Positions 29,053 to 38,669 of a stretch of 64,000 nt of DNA are shown here, one piece after another; positions within the stretch are counted from its first letter, which is position 1; each line of letters begins with the position of its first letter. Position numbers and translations under genes: made by a program. This DNA is from Maribellus comscasis (lineage in GTDB: Bacteria > Bacteroidota > Bacteroidia > Bacteroidales > Prolixibacteraceae). The notes below the pieces were generated by a model that worked only from the letters and a program-made list of their open reading frames with translations, did no database searches and was not told the DNA's origin. The stretch covers positions 5,840,001 through 5,904,000 of the forward strand of contig NZ_CP046401.1 in NCBI RefSeq assembly GCF_009762775.1. The letters are read 5' to 3'.

Positions 29053-30210
29053 ATGAAAATACTAATTACCGGCGGAGCAGGGTTCATAGGCAGCAACCTA
29101 GTTGACCACTTCCTGGAAAAAGGCCACCAGGTCGTTGTCCTCGATAACCTCGCCACCGGTTTTGAAAAAAATATCTACCACCATTACGGGAAAAAAGAAT
29201 TTAGATTTATAAAAGGCGATATCCGGGATTTGGAAACCTGCCGAAAAGCGGTTAAAGGTTGCGATGGTGTACTACACCAGGCAGCGCTGGGCAGCGTACC
29301 CCGTTCCATCAACGACCCGGTTACTTCCAATGAAGTAAATGTAAGCGGGTTTATAAATATGCTGGTAGCAACCCGCGATGAGGGGATTCAGCGTTTTGTC
29401 TATGCGGCCAGTTCCAGCACCTATGGCGACAGTAAGGAATTCCCCAAAGTGGAAGAAAGAATTGGCAAGCCCCTTTCGCCTTACGCCGTAACCAAATATG
29501 TAAACGAATTGTATGCCGATGTGTTTGCCCGAACCTATAGAATGCAGTGTATAGGCTTACGGTATTTTAATGTATTTGGCCGCCGGCAGGACCCCAACGG
29601 TGCTTATGCCGCCGTAATCCCTTTGTGGGTAAAAGCATTTTTGAACCACCAGAGCCCGGTAATTAACGGCGACGGCTCCTACAGCCGAGATTTTACCTAC
29701 ATCGAAAACGTCATCCAAGCCAATGAAAAGGCACTGTTAACACATGCGCAGGATATCATCGAAAGAAAAAAACTTTATGAGGCACGACTTCGCGAGGAAG
29801 ATGCCGGTCCAGAAGTACGATCTACCGAGGGAGTGGAGCGACCGAAGGGACCTCATACCAACACCACCGAACAAGCAAAGGACAAGAATTTCCCTTCCTC
29901 CGGAGGAGGGGTGGCTCCCGAGGATTCGGGAGACGGAGTGGTATCTTCTTTCCACGAAGTATTCAACATCGCCTATGGCGAAAACACCACGCTCCTCAAA
30001 CTTTTTGATGCACTAAAACAAAACCTCGCCCGTTTTGATGAAATAATAGCTACAATTGAACCGGATTTCCGGGAGTTTAGGGTTGGGGATATTCCACATA
30101 GTTTAGCAAATATTGAAAAGGCAAAAGCTACACTTGAGTATAAGCCTTTGTATAGCGCAGCTAATGGGTTTGAGAAGGCGTGTGAGTGGTATTGGCAAAA
30201 TTTGAAATAA
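29053..30210 (+). CDS. wbpP: UDP-N-acetylglucosamine 4-epimerase (WbpP/TviC-like)
   Basis: A 385-residue extended SDR. It has an NAD-binding GGAGFIGSNL, AASSSTYG, the catalytic SPYAVTK (Tyr and Lys), GLRYFNVFGRRQDPNGAYAAVIP, and C-terminal GDIPHSLA. It interconverts UDP-GlcNAc and UDP-GalNAc, or the uronate forms, in Vi-type pathways. About 45 extra residues near 240-298 (ARLREED... to GDGVVS) are encoded by repeat DNA inserted in frame. Typical family members have a short loop there. The core motifs on both sides are intact. Confidence 0.88.
   Translation: MKILITGGAGFIGSNLVDHFLEKGHQVVVLDNLATGFEKNIYHHYGKKEFRFIKGDIRDLETCRKAVKGCDGVLHQAALGSVPRSINDPVTSNEVNVSGFINMLVATRDEGIQRFVYAASSSTYGDSKEFPKVEERIGKPLSPYAVTKYVNELYADVFARTYRMQCIGLRYFNVFGRRQDPNGAYAAVIPLWVKAFLNHQSPVINGDGSYSRDFTYIENVIQANEKALLTHAQDIIERKKLYEARLREEDAGPEVRSTEGVERPKGPHTNTTEQAKDKNFPSSGGGVAPEDSGDGVVSSFHEVFNIAYGENTTLLKLFDALKQNLARFDEIIATIEPDFREFRVGDIPHSLANIEKAKATLEYKPLYSAANGFEKACEWYWQNLK
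29779..29946 (+). repeat. Composite repeats inserted in frame in the epimerase gene
   Basis: GTACGATCTACCGAGGGAGT then GCGACCGAAGGGACCTCAT matches the intergenic block at 28990-29034. It is followed at about 29894-29942 by a CCTCCGGAGG palindrome and a TCCCGA/TCGGGA hairpin of another repeat type. The reading frame stays open across all of it. Confidence 0.7.
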
Positions 30211-30220
30211 TTATTCAATA

Positions 30221-30993
30221 ATGGAGCATATTTATACGACATTTGACAAAATTGAAGATCGCACAGCCAAAGAAATCTATCTAAAACAGCAGGCAAAAGT
30301 GATCTAGTTTACTGGTTTGTCAGGTTCAGGAAAACTATACTGGCCAGTGCACCGGAAAAACGGTTGTTTGAACTCAACTATTTTTGCCAGATTCTTGATG
30401 GCGATAACGTTCGCTCGGGTATCAACAAAAATCTGAAGTTTACAGAAGAAGACTGTTTGGAAAATATCCGGCGTATTGCTTAAGAGACTGTTTTGATTTT
30501 ATTTTTAGAAGTATTATGATGTATTTTTTGTTTTAGTCAAGGCGAATTTGACGCGAATAGCAGTAGCTATTTAAGGAAAATTCAACGCAGTATAAACGAA
30601 AAAGACATATAATAAAATAAATGGATAAATTCAAAACAGTCTCTAAGTATTAAAATTGTTTATGAACTGCGGGATTATCCTGATTTGTTCGTTCATAAGC
30701 CCAACCAATGAAATGCGTCACATCGTACGTGAGATTATAGAAAAAGAAGATTTTCTGGAGGTGTTTGTGAATACGCCGTTGGAAGTTTGCGAGAAAAGAG
30801 ACCTCAAAGGAATATATAAAAGGACAAGATCCGGAGAAATAAAGAATTTTACGTGAATTTCATCTCCTTTTGAGATTCCTAATAATCCGTTTTGGAAGTT
30901 ATTAATACCTATTTTGATATCAAAGAAACCGTGACAGAGATGTTGAAAGCGATTATCCCTGAAATCAAGCTTGATCCCTTAGTGAGCCTGTAA
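30221..30993 (+). pseudogene. Decayed second cysC copy
   Basis: It begins with IYTTFDKIEDRTAKEIYLKQQ and retains GLSGSGKT, DGDNVRSGINKNL and SPTNEMRHIVREI. An in-frame TAG at the IW codon pair, a frameshift after GKT, a 160-bp MITE, and a further stop and shift near GEIKNFT destroy it. It is paralogous to the intact gene at 20496. Confidence 0.9.
30484..30643. mobile_element. 160-bp MITE in the decayed cysC copy
   Basis: The ends are GAGACTGTTTTGA...TTTAT inverted repeats matching at 18 of 19 positions. TAA lies on both sides (30481-30483 and 30644-30646) as a probable target duplication. There is no coding capacity. Removing it plus one TAA restores the cysC-like alignment. TNA targets are used by some IS5-group elements; that link is inference. 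Confidence 0.85.
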
Positions 30994-31012
30994 GCAACAG
31001 GAAGAAAAGGGA

Positions 31013-31145
31013 TAGGACCGCTTCGTCCTTCGAGTCCTCAGTGCCTCGCAGAACCTTACGACTTAAAAATACTATGCAGATAAATTTCTACACCAAACAA
31101 CATTTTTAGTGCGAATCTGCGATCCGTAGGTGCTGCAGTCCCAAG
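31013..31145 (+). repeat. Short composite repeat between decayed cysC and DUF2061
   Basis: It contains GGACCGCTTCGTCC, GTGCCTCGCAGAA and CAACATTTTTAGTGCGAATC. These blocks are related to those around the 28505 GIY-YIG gene. No gene. Confidence 0.45.
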
Positions 31146-31173
31146 TACCTTTATTAAAAAAATTTAAAGAATT

Positions 31174-31459
31174 ATGAGTGTTAAACCACGCCGTCACTTG
31201 GCACAAGCAATAATCTGGAGAATTATAGCATCATTGACCACATTTATTATTGGTTGGGTTGTAACCGGAGGTATAAATTTTTGAATGACAATTGGCGCTG
31301 CTGATATCGTAATTTGGAATCGTGGAGGATGGGCATAAATCTGTTTATCAATCTATTTTTTATAGAAAACAGAGGTCGTAGGAAGTAAATGTTTCGGTAA
31401 AAAAGCATAAATATTGGAAGAACGACTTCACGAATCCGAAAGGCGAAGTGAACTCATAA
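31174..31459 (+). pseudogene. Decayed DUF2061 copy
   Basis: It starts with SVKPRRHLAQAIIWRIIASL and retains IGWVVTGGINF, then an in-frame TGA, MTIGAADIVI and an internal deletion removing the second half of the helix pair. The tail again ends in the same kind of short repeat as the intact copy, so cysC and DUF2061 were duplicated as one cassette. Confidence 0.88.
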
Positions 31460-31495
31460 TAATACTTGGCAGGTATTTTGAAGCCATTTTCCCGT

Positions 31496-32824
31496 ATGGT
31501 AAAAAAAATAATCACATATAGTCGTAAAAAACTGGCACTTCTTGACGTACACACTATAGAAGTCTTAAGGAAATCTTCTTCATCTATGGTGGTGAAAGTT
31601 CTTGGAATGATAGTAGGAGTTTTTGTAAGTATTTTTGTTGGTCGATCACTTGGCCCTGATGGTTTAGGCATAATCAATCTTTCAAATCGGATAGTCTCCT
31701 TGCTCCTTGTTTTTACTATGTTAGGGATGAAACAGGTTTTGGTAAAACAAATTGCGATTGGATATAGGCGTAAAGATTTTCAACTTGTTAGTGATAGTAT
31801 TTATACATCATCAATAATCAATGGATTTATAGCGTTAGTTTTGACTATATTAGGACTTGTTATGGCACCTTTCCTCGCACATAAGGTTTTTCATGCACCT
31901 GACCTTGAGATACCATTGACAGTGGCACTTATAGTGATGCTCCCACAGACATTTTCTCGAGTTTTTGGTGCGGCTTTGAACGGATTTCGAAAGATTTGGC
32001 AAAGTAATTTGGTTAATGAAACACTAAGTACTTGGGTAGTAGGAATCTTATTAGCTAGTTTTTTTCTTTTTGATTTAGAAATTGACGTTGTAAAAATTGC
32101 TGTTATTTATGCAGTTGGTAGAATAGTAGTTACGAGTACTATGATTATCTACTGGAAGAGAATTTTTCATTTTAAAGGGAAAAGAAACTGGATTGCGAAA
32201 CCTATGTTAAAAATGTCACTACCTATGCTATTGGTTTCATCTACCGCTCTTATTGCAGCAAATGCAGATACTATTATGCTAGGATGGTTGGGATCAACCC
32301 GAGAGGTTGGGCTTTATAACGTAGCAGCTCGTATTGCTCTCCTTGTTAGTTTTTTTTTACAAATATCAAATTCAGCTATATCACCAAAATTAGCAGCTCT
32401 GTTTGCTGAAAATAGAAAAAAAGAAATAGAGAAAATGGTAAAAAGTGTTACATCTGGATTGATTATAATAGCTACAGTTAGCCTTATTGCCTTCATCTTT
32501 CTTGGTAATTTTTTATTGGGATTATGGGGAGGGGAATTTGAGGAGGCATATTGGGTATTAGTTATCTTAGGTATTGGTCAATTTTTTAACATTTCTACTG
32601 GGTGTGCAGGTTTACTTTTGATAATGTGTGGATTTGAAGGAATTCACAGTAGAATTTCCTTAATCTTCGTAATTCTAAATCTTATATTAAATTATTTTTT
32701 TATAACCATTTTGGGAGCACTAGGTGCAGCTATTGCTACTGCTGTAACTGTAAGTGGAGAAAATATAGTAAAATTGATAATAGCTAAACAAAAAGTGGGA
32801 GTGTCAACTATTCCTTTAGTTTGA
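31496..32824 (+). CDS. wzx: Oligosaccharide flippase, Wzx type
   Basis: About 442 residues and highly hydrophobic, with around 12-14 predicted membrane segments and the MATE/PST fold pattern (MVVKVLGMIVGVFVSIFVGR near the start, SGENIVKLIIA near the end). It would flip undecaprenyl-linked repeat units to the periplasm. ATG 31496 is taken; a TTG at 31466 would add ten residues running into repeat-like DNA. It is the first gene of the AT-rich core, 4 bp before the sulfotransferase gene. Confidence 0.88.
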   Translation: MVKKIITYSRKKLALLDVHTIEVLRKSSSSMVVKVLGMIVGVFVSIFVGRSLGPDGLGIINLSNRIVSLLLVFTMLGMKQVLVKQIAIGYRRKDFQLVSDSIYTSSIINGFIALVLTILGLVMAPFLAHKVFHAPDLEIPLTVALIVMLPQTFSRVFGAALNGFRKIWQSNLVNETLSTWVVGILLASFFLFDLEIDVVKIAVIYAVGRIVVTSTMIIYWKRIFHFKGKRNWIAKPMLKMSLPMLLVSSTALIAANADTIMLGWLGSTREVGLYNVAARIALLVSFFLQISNSAISPKLAALFAENRKKEIEKMVKSVTSGLIIIATVSLIAFIFLGNFLLGLWGGEFEEAYWVLVILGIGQFFNISTGCAGLLLIMCGFEGIHSRISLIFVILNLILNYFFITILGALGAAIATAVTVSGENIVKLIIAKQKVGVSTIPLV

Positions 32825-32828
32825 TGAT

Positions 32829-33680
32829 ATGAAAGAACCTATAATTATAAGCGGATTAAGCGGGTCTGGGACAAGAGTTGTTGTAAGAATTCTTGAGGAA
32901 GTAAAATTTAGTTTTGGATATGATGTCAATATTTCTAAGGACGATCTATCGTTTACACTTCTTTTTAAACTACCAAAACACTACTTCAAGTATTTTGAAC
33001 AGCAAAGCGATTATGTAAAAAAAATAATGAGTATTCATAATAAGCTACTTTTGAATAAAAGACTTAATCTATCCGATTTGTATCAAATACTTAAATTGTC
33101 GTTATTACATATTATACAATTTAGGAGATATAAGCCTACGTGGATTTTTAGTCGAGTTAAAAATATTTTTTTTAATAGAATATCTCCGATTGATCCAATT
33201 TGGGGGTGGAAAGAACCACACAGCGTTCCATTTTTACCCGACATTAAATTATTTTACCCTAACTCAAAATTTATTTTAATAATAAGAAACGGACTAGATA
33301 TGGTTTATTCAAAAAATGATCAACAATTCTATAACTATGCTCATTACTTTGGCTTAGATAGCAGAGATGAGTCGCCGCGAAATCGATTTGAGTTATGGTA
33401 TCGGTTTAATAAATATGCAATTGAAAAGGGTAAGGAATTATTTAAAGAAAATTTTTTGATAATTTATTATGAAAATATTGCTAATTTGAATTATAAAACA
33501 TTAAAGAAAACAATTGAATTTATTGGTGGATTAGATACAGACGAAGCTATAAAAACACTAAAGAAAGAAATTAGTAATCCAGGGACAATAAATAGGTACA
33601 AAGATTATGATCAAAATTGGATTAGTTCTGAAATATTATCAAAATTAGAAGAAATTGGATATAGTAATTTATCGGATTAA
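32829..33680 (+). CDS. Sulfotransferase family protein
   Basis: A 283-residue protein. The N-terminal P-loop-like PAPS 5'-phosphosulfate site is GLSGSGTRVV (about 8-17). A 3'-phosphate-binding region is likely at FILIIRNGLDMVYSKND (about 150-166), and WGWKEPHSVPFLPDI fits the sulfotransferase core. It would transfer sulfate from PAPS to a sugar hydroxyl. The distance to the flippase gene is 4 bp, so it is in the same operon. The family assignment is moderately strong; the substrate is unknown. Confidence 0.78.
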   Translation: MKEPIIISGLSGSGTRVVVRILEEVKFSFGYDVNISKDDLSFTLLFKLPKHYFKYFEQQSDYVKKIMSIHNKLLLNKRLNLSDLYQILKLSLLHIIQFRRYKPTWIFSRVKNIFFNRISPIDPIWGWKEPHSVPFLPDIKLFYPNSKFILIIRNGLDMVYSKNDQQFYNYAHYFGLDSRDESPRNRFELWYRFNKYAIEKGKELFKENFLIIYYENIANLNYKTLKKTIEFIGGLDTDEAIKTLKKEISNPGTINRYKDYDQNWISSEILSKLEEIGYSNLSD

Positions 33681-33694
33681 AAGATATTTTTTTA

Positions 33695-34627
33695 ATGGAA
33701 TCAAATTTTAAAGTTAGTATAATAATACCGACTTATAATCAAGAAAAGTACATCGGAAGAACAATTGAGAGTGCAATTTCGCAAGATTACTCAAATATTG
33801 AAATAATTATTGCGGATGACCAATCAACTGATAAAACTGAAGCAATTGCAAGGTATTATGAAAATCAAGATAAAAGAATTATATACTTTCGTAATCGACT
33901 CAATATTGGAAGAGTAGCTAATTACAAAAAAGCATTAAACAATTATGCCACAGGTGAATATGTTATTAATTTGGATGGTGATGATCTTCTTCTTGATAAA
34001 ACATTTATAAGTGAGGGAATTAAGTTACTGAGTAAATATCCTGAGTGTAATCTGATAGTTGGATGTAAGCAAAGTAAAAGAGAAAATGGAAAATTGTATA
34101 AACGAGAACATAAAGTAAAGTACGAAATTATAAAAATATCTGGAGTAGAATTTGTGACGAAATTATTTTCCACCTATCAGTTTGCACATGTGGGGACAAT
34201 ATATAGTAGAAGTGCAGCATTATCAGGTGAATTTTATGAAAAGAATATTATTTCTAGTGACATGGAATCAATACTTCGCCTAGCTCTTAAGAGCGACATT
34301 CTTATTTATAATAAAATAGTCGCACAATGGAATTATACCGGATACAATGAGAGTACAATTCAAAAATTTGATGATGCAATAGATAATATTAAATGGATTC
34401 AAAGTGTTGGAAATGAACTTAGAAAGCATATAGGCGTTTTTCAATTTCTTAAGTGGAGAATTAAAATGAAATATAGGTACCTAACCCCAATAAATGAATC
34501 TTTAAAATATCAAAAATTCTTGAAATTAAAACAATTTAGATTGATGCTAAAATATAGAATACTTCTGTTATTTATATTATCTCGTATCAAAAAAATGTAC
34601 AATAAGCTAAATCAAGAAATACAGTAA
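33695..34627 (+). CDS. Family 2 glycosyltransferase
   Basis: A 310-residue GT-A enzyme. It has N-terminal VSIIIPTYNQEKYIGRTI, nucleotide-binding IIIADDQSTDKT, and the metal-binding acidic motif NLDGDDLLLD near residue 90. A basic, hydrophobic C-terminal stretch (about 260-305) suggests membrane association. Donor and acceptor cannot be told from sequence. Confidence 0.88.
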   Translation: MESNFKVSIIIPTYNQEKYIGRTIESAISQDYSNIEIIIADDQSTDKTEAIARYYENQDKRIIYFRNRLNIGRVANYKKALNNYATGEYVINLDGDDLLLDKTFISEGIKLLSKYPECNLIVGCKQSKRENGKLYKREHKVKYEIIKISGVEFVTKLFSTYQFAHVGTIYSRSAALSGEFYEKNIISSDMESILRLALKSDILIYNKIVAQWNYTGYNESTIQKFDDAIDNIKWIQSVGNELRKHIGVFQFLKWRIKMKYRYLTPINESLKYQKFLKLKQFRLMLKYRILLLFILSRIKKMYNKLNQEIQ

Positions 34628-34675
34628 TGTAGAATTCAACTTTTGGAACTCTAAGCTCAATTAATTTAAGGAACA

Positions 34676-35728
34676 ATGAAAGAAGTTGATATATCCGTAA
34701 TAATGAGTGTTTTTAATGAGAAGGAAGAGTGGTTGCGACAATCAATAGAGTCTATCTTGAATCAAACATTTAGAAATTTTGAATTTATTATTATCAATGA
34801 TAATCCTCAAAGAAATATTAATTCTAAAATATTATCAGAATATAAGGATAGGGATAAAAGAATTGAAACAATAATGAATTCAGAAAATATTGGACTTACA
34901 AAATCGCTAAATGTTGGCCTGAAGCTTGCTAAAGGAGACTATGTTGCAAGAATGGATGGAGATGATATCTCTTTGCCAGATCGTTTTAAAAATCAGTTGA
35001 AAGAATTTGAATTAGATGACCGGCTTGTTGTTCTTGGAACACAAGGAAAATATATTTTTGAAGATCAACGAACAAATCTACTAATGGAGAAACCTGTTTC
35101 AAATGCAGGCATTAATTGGGTTTTAGCAGCTGAAGGTAGTCCGATTATTCACTCAAGTGCTATGTTTCGAAGAGTAGATAAAAATGGCAAGAGTATTTTT
35201 TACAACGAAGAGTTTAGAAAGAAACAGGATTTTGAATTGTGGTCAAGATTAGTTAGACAGGGTTTTGTGAAAAACCTTGATTTTATTGGAATTTTGTATA
35301 GGATTCATAAAAATCAAACAGTGAAGTCTTATGATATAAAAGACTATTTACTAAGTTCAAAAGTATTAGCCGGGAATTTGGAGTATATATATAGAGTTTC
35401 TGCCTTTGATGCAAAAAAGTGGGCAGATTCATTAAATTCTACGCATTACAAAAAAGATAACCTCAAAATATGTGTTTATCTTATTTTGCCCTTTCTTTCA
35501 GGTAAAGCAAAAAATCAATGTGAAAATAAGGATGAATTAGATAATTTAAAAAAATACGTTGCATTTACTTACGGAAAATTTACTTTAAGATCGATAAAAG
35601 CAAAAATGTTTAACGTGGCTTTCAAATCATGGATATATGTATTCAAACACGATCTTTTCTACTCATTTTTATTCATATTACAAAAAATTAAATCTAACAT
35701 TTCTTATCACTATAGTGATAAAAAATAA
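34676..35728 (+). CDS. Family 2 glycosyltransferase
   Basis: A 350-residue GT-A enzyme. It has ISVIMSVFNEKEEWLRQSIE, FIIINDNP, and ARMDGDDISLPDRF (acidic metal site near residue 96). KKQDFELWSRLVRQG and IGILYRIHKNQTV are typical of amylovoran/galactosyl-type GT2 proteins. It is part of the AT-rich core operon. The specificity is unknown. Confidence 0.88.
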   Translation: MKEVDISVIMSVFNEKEEWLRQSIESILNQTFRNFEFIIINDNPQRNINSKILSEYKDRDKRIETIMNSENIGLTKSLNVGLKLAKGDYVARMDGDDISLPDRFKNQLKEFELDDRLVVLGTQGKYIFEDQRTNLLMEKPVSNAGINWVLAAEGSPIIHSSAMFRRVDKNGKSIFYNEEFRKKQDFELWSRLVRQGFVKNLDFIGILYRIHKNQTVKSYDIKDYLLSSKVLAGNLEYIYRVSAFDAKKWADSLNSTHYKKDNLKICVYLILPFLSGKAKNQCENKDELDNLKKYVAFTYGKFTLRSIKAKMFNVAFKSWIYVFKHDLFYSFLFILQKIKSNISYHYSDKK

Positions 35729-36130
35729 ATAATGCATTTTGAGTAATAATCTTTAATCGGCAATATTGAACAACACATATAAAATGAATAGTATAAAAAT
35801 CATAGGTGATTTTCAAAATTTAATCTCCGTACAATTTATATATGAAATAGTTTTGATAATTCAGGTTAAATTACTTTTTGTCGAGTCTTGTAACATAATG
35901 AAAGACAGTAGTCAAAAAGGAAATAGTTGCATGAAAGGCTTTAATTACAAAAATGGTTATATGGATAGTGTCGAGAAATTATTTAGGGGTAGTTCTAATG
36001 GTAGAAGATCGCAGAGAATTATTTAACAATAAAATATAAATTAAAAAGATGAAATATTATAACCAACCGTGATACAATTGTGAAGCGGCAAACAAAAAAC
36101 TGATTAGTCTACTACAAATAATATAAATTA
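35729..36130. other. AT-rich gap in the core operon
   Basis: About 400 bp. An 86-codon open frame starting with TTG 35766 shows no family features, no ribosome site and poor composition for a protein; I do not accept it. It may be a deleted-gene scar, as every other gap in the core is under 100 bp. Confidence 0.4.
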
Positions 36131-37504
36131 ATGAAATCTTTAATACAATTATTTTTTTTTATAATTTCTCTTATATTATTTTTTGGGGCACCAGATAAAT
36201 ATAACTACCCATTTAATAGTATTGTGACAATTGTATTCCTTCTTCAATCAATCCCTTTTATCATTAACAGAAGCAAAAAAAACTATGTTAATTTTTACAC
36301 TTTGTTTTTTACCAGTTTTTTCTTTGTCAATTTTTTTTATCCTACGGTACTTTATCCAATAGATCCAAAATTTTTTACGGTTTTTTCTTTACCTTTTGAT
36401 AGTACATACATAAATAAAGGAACAGCATTGTCACAGTTGTTAACTAGTAGTTTTATTTTAGGAGCGTCGTCTATTAAAAATGTTAATAATAGATTAGAGC
36501 ATAATAACTTAAATAAATTTCTTTTAAGCCATTACTCAGTCACGCGATTTACAATTTTTCTTTTCTTTTTATTTGTAGCCACGGTGGGCAGAGAGTTTTT
36601 GGCCGGAAATTTTAAAGAACATTCATCTCTGTCTGTTTATATTCTGCAACTATTGACGTGTAGTTTTATTCTTAGCTCTATTCTATTTTTTAGAAATCTC
36701 GATTTACTTAAGTCAAAAAGAATGTATATTATAACTGTCGGAATTTATGTAATACTTTTTCTTTCTATCGGAGACAGAGGTCCTGCATTAAATTTACTAT
36801 TGTTGATTGTCGGTTTGTATTCTATACATGTAAAAACCATCTCTGCAAAATATTTAATAATATTGGGAATCTCTGGATTAACATTGATGCATCTAGTTGG
36901 TCTTGGACGTACATCAAATGTTGACGAAATAAATGGAAATATTATTTCTCGCGGGATTGAAAGAACACAAAATGAATCTCAGTTTCAATCAATATATTCG
37001 CTAACTCAATCATTTGTTGTAAACAATAGAAATTTGTACGTAGGGATGGAATATGTTGATAAGAATGGCATCAATTGGGGAAGTACATCGATATTAACCG
37101 CCACTATTTCTGTTGTTCCTTTTGCCCAATCAGCTATAGAAAAGTTGACAGGATATGAATTGCAAACTTCATCTGATTTTTTAACTACTCTTACTTTTGG
37201 GAAACAAAGGTCATATGGATTGGGGTCAAATTTGGTAGTAGATGTTTATCTTTCTTTTGGGAGTGTAGGGGCCGTTTTGTTGTTTTTGTTATTTGGAAGA
37301 TTTATTGAGTCAATCCGAAAAAAAGTACTGCAAGATACAACTAATATTTATTTTTCAATTATTTATTTCACATTACTTAGCTACAGCATCTACTACCCAA
37401 GAACCGGTTTATTTATGCCTATGAAATATATTATATGGACATTGATAATATATTATATGTTTAGGCAATTTGAAAAACAAAAAATTAAACACGTCCGTCA
37501 TTAA
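36131..37504 (+). CDS. wzy: O-antigen / repeat-unit polymerase, Wzy type
   Basis: A 457-residue integral membrane protein with about 11-12 hydrophobic segments and a larger hydrophilic loop (about 265-345, containing GRTSNVDEINGN and the NESQFQSIYSLTQSFV region). This is the usual layout of Wzy polymerases, which share little primary sequence. IGDRGPALNLLLLIVGLY is a common local pattern. It would polymerise flipped repeat units in the periplasm. The call rests on topology and position. Confidence 0.8.
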   Translation: MKSLIQLFFFIISLILFFGAPDKYNYPFNSIVTIVFLLQSIPFIINRSKKNYVNFYTLFFTSFFFVNFFYPTVLYPIDPKFFTVFSLPFDSTYINKGTALSQLLTSSFILGASSIKNVNNRLEHNNLNKFLLSHYSVTRFTIFLFFLFVATVGREFLAGNFKEHSSLSVYILQLLTCSFILSSILFFRNLDLLKSKRMYIITVGIYVILFLSIGDRGPALNLLLLIVGLYSIHVKTISAKYLIILGISGLTLMHLVGLGRTSNVDEINGNIISRGIERTQNESQFQSIYSLTQSFVVNNRNLYVGMEYVDKNGINWGSTSILTATISVVPFAQSAIEKLTGYELQTSSDFLTTLTFGKQRSYGLGSNLVVDVYLSFGSVGAVLLFLLFGRFIESIRKKVLQDTTNIYFSIIYFTLLSYSIYYPRTGLFMPMKYIIWTLIIYYMFRQFEKQKIKHVRH

Positions 37505-37513
37505 GATTTAAAA

Positions 37514-38650
37514 ATGGTTTATATCTCTTTGTTATACAATCCTATATTATATCGCGACAGATATCTTTTATTGCTAGAGGAGCAAAAGAAAGCTTCTGAG
37601 AAGTATTTAATTTTTGTAGGTAAAAAAATTGAAAATTATAATACAGATAGCAATGTAGCTGTTTTAGACTCAAAATCATACTTTAGTTTTGCATTTAAAG
37701 TAGCAATGGAGCTAAAAAGATTGAGGAAGAAAAGTGATGATTTTATATTGTTAAATGAACACTTGGTTAGTTTGGTAAGTATGATTTTATTTTTTTTAAA
37801 TTTTAAAAATATAAAGAAAGTTGCAAACTTGTATAGTTCAGAAATTTTTTTTCTGGTTAAGAAAGGGTGGAGAATTGATTCAAATAGTAAAGATTTTGTT
37901 TCGTATAGACAAGCGTACAATATTATCTTGTCTCGAATAAAGCCAGTAGTATATAGAATTATAACAATTCTATTCTCAAATTATTTTATTGGAAATTCTG
38001 AACAAATAGCATACGATTTGCCAAAGAGTAAGAAACTTAGTTTTTTTGTCGTGGACACTAATATCGATTTATATCCTAATTTTAAAAAATTGGTGAAGCC
38101 TGCTCAATACCTATATCCTATAAACTTATTATATGTTGGGAAAATATATCCTGCGAAAGGTATTGGTACTATGCTAGCTGCTATAGGTTTGCTTAAGGAA
38201 AAATTTGATAGTCATTTATTTATAATTGGGAAATTATCGAGAAATGATAAAATATGGTATGAAAGGATGATAAAGTATTATGGAGTAGAAGATAGTATTA
38301 CTCGTATTGACCAAATTAAACATGATGGATTATTTCCATTTTATAAATATACTGACGCGTTTATTATGCCATCCTTTTTTGAAGGATCTCCAAGAGTTTT
38401 AAAAGAGGCGATAGTATCTGGATGTCCTATCGCGGCAAGTAATATATCTGGAAATAAAATATTGGATTCGAATGACGATTCGATTTTATATTTTGAACCT
38501 GGTGACGCTGATGATTTATTGTCGTGTCTAGTAAAAATTATAAATGGTAAAAACACTTATGTTAAGCAATCTAATTACGTCAATAAATTCAGTTCCAAGG
38601 AAATTGCATTAAAAAGATTGAATATTTATAAAGATATAATTGAGAAGTAA
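37514..38650 (+). CDS. Family 4-like glycosyltransferase
   Basis: A 378-residue GT-B enzyme. The C-terminal half has NLLYVGKIYPAKGIGTML, LFIIGKLS, the catalytic/nucleotide E..SPRVLKEAIVSG segment (MPSFFEGSPRVLKEAIVSG) and ISGNKIL. The N-terminal half is divergent, as usual. It is 9 bp from the polymerase gene. Confidence 0.85.
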   Translation: MVYISLLYNPILYRDRYLLLLEEQKKASEKYLIFVGKKIENYNTDSNVAVLDSKSYFSFAFKVAMELKRLRKKSDDFILLNEHLVSLVSMILFFLNFKNIKKVANLYSSEIFFLVKKGWRIDSNSKDFVSYRQAYNIILSRIKPVVYRIITILFSNYFIGNSEQIAYDLPKSKKLSFFVVDTNIDLYPNFKKLVKPAQYLYPINLLYVGKIYPAKGIGTMLAAIGLLKEKFDSHLFIIGKLSRNDKIWYERMIKYYGVEDSITRIDQIKHDGLFPFYKYTDAFIMPSFFEGSPRVLKEAIVSGCPIAASNISGNKILDSNDDSILYFEPGDADDLLSCLVKIINGKNTYVKQSNYVNKFSSKEIALKRLNIYKDIIEK

Positions 38651-38669
38651 GTGATTAATAATATTTAAT

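Noticed and set aside
35766..36026. 86-codon frame in the core operon gap
   Set aside because: TTG start, no recognisable feature, and atypical spacing; more likely a scar than a gene.
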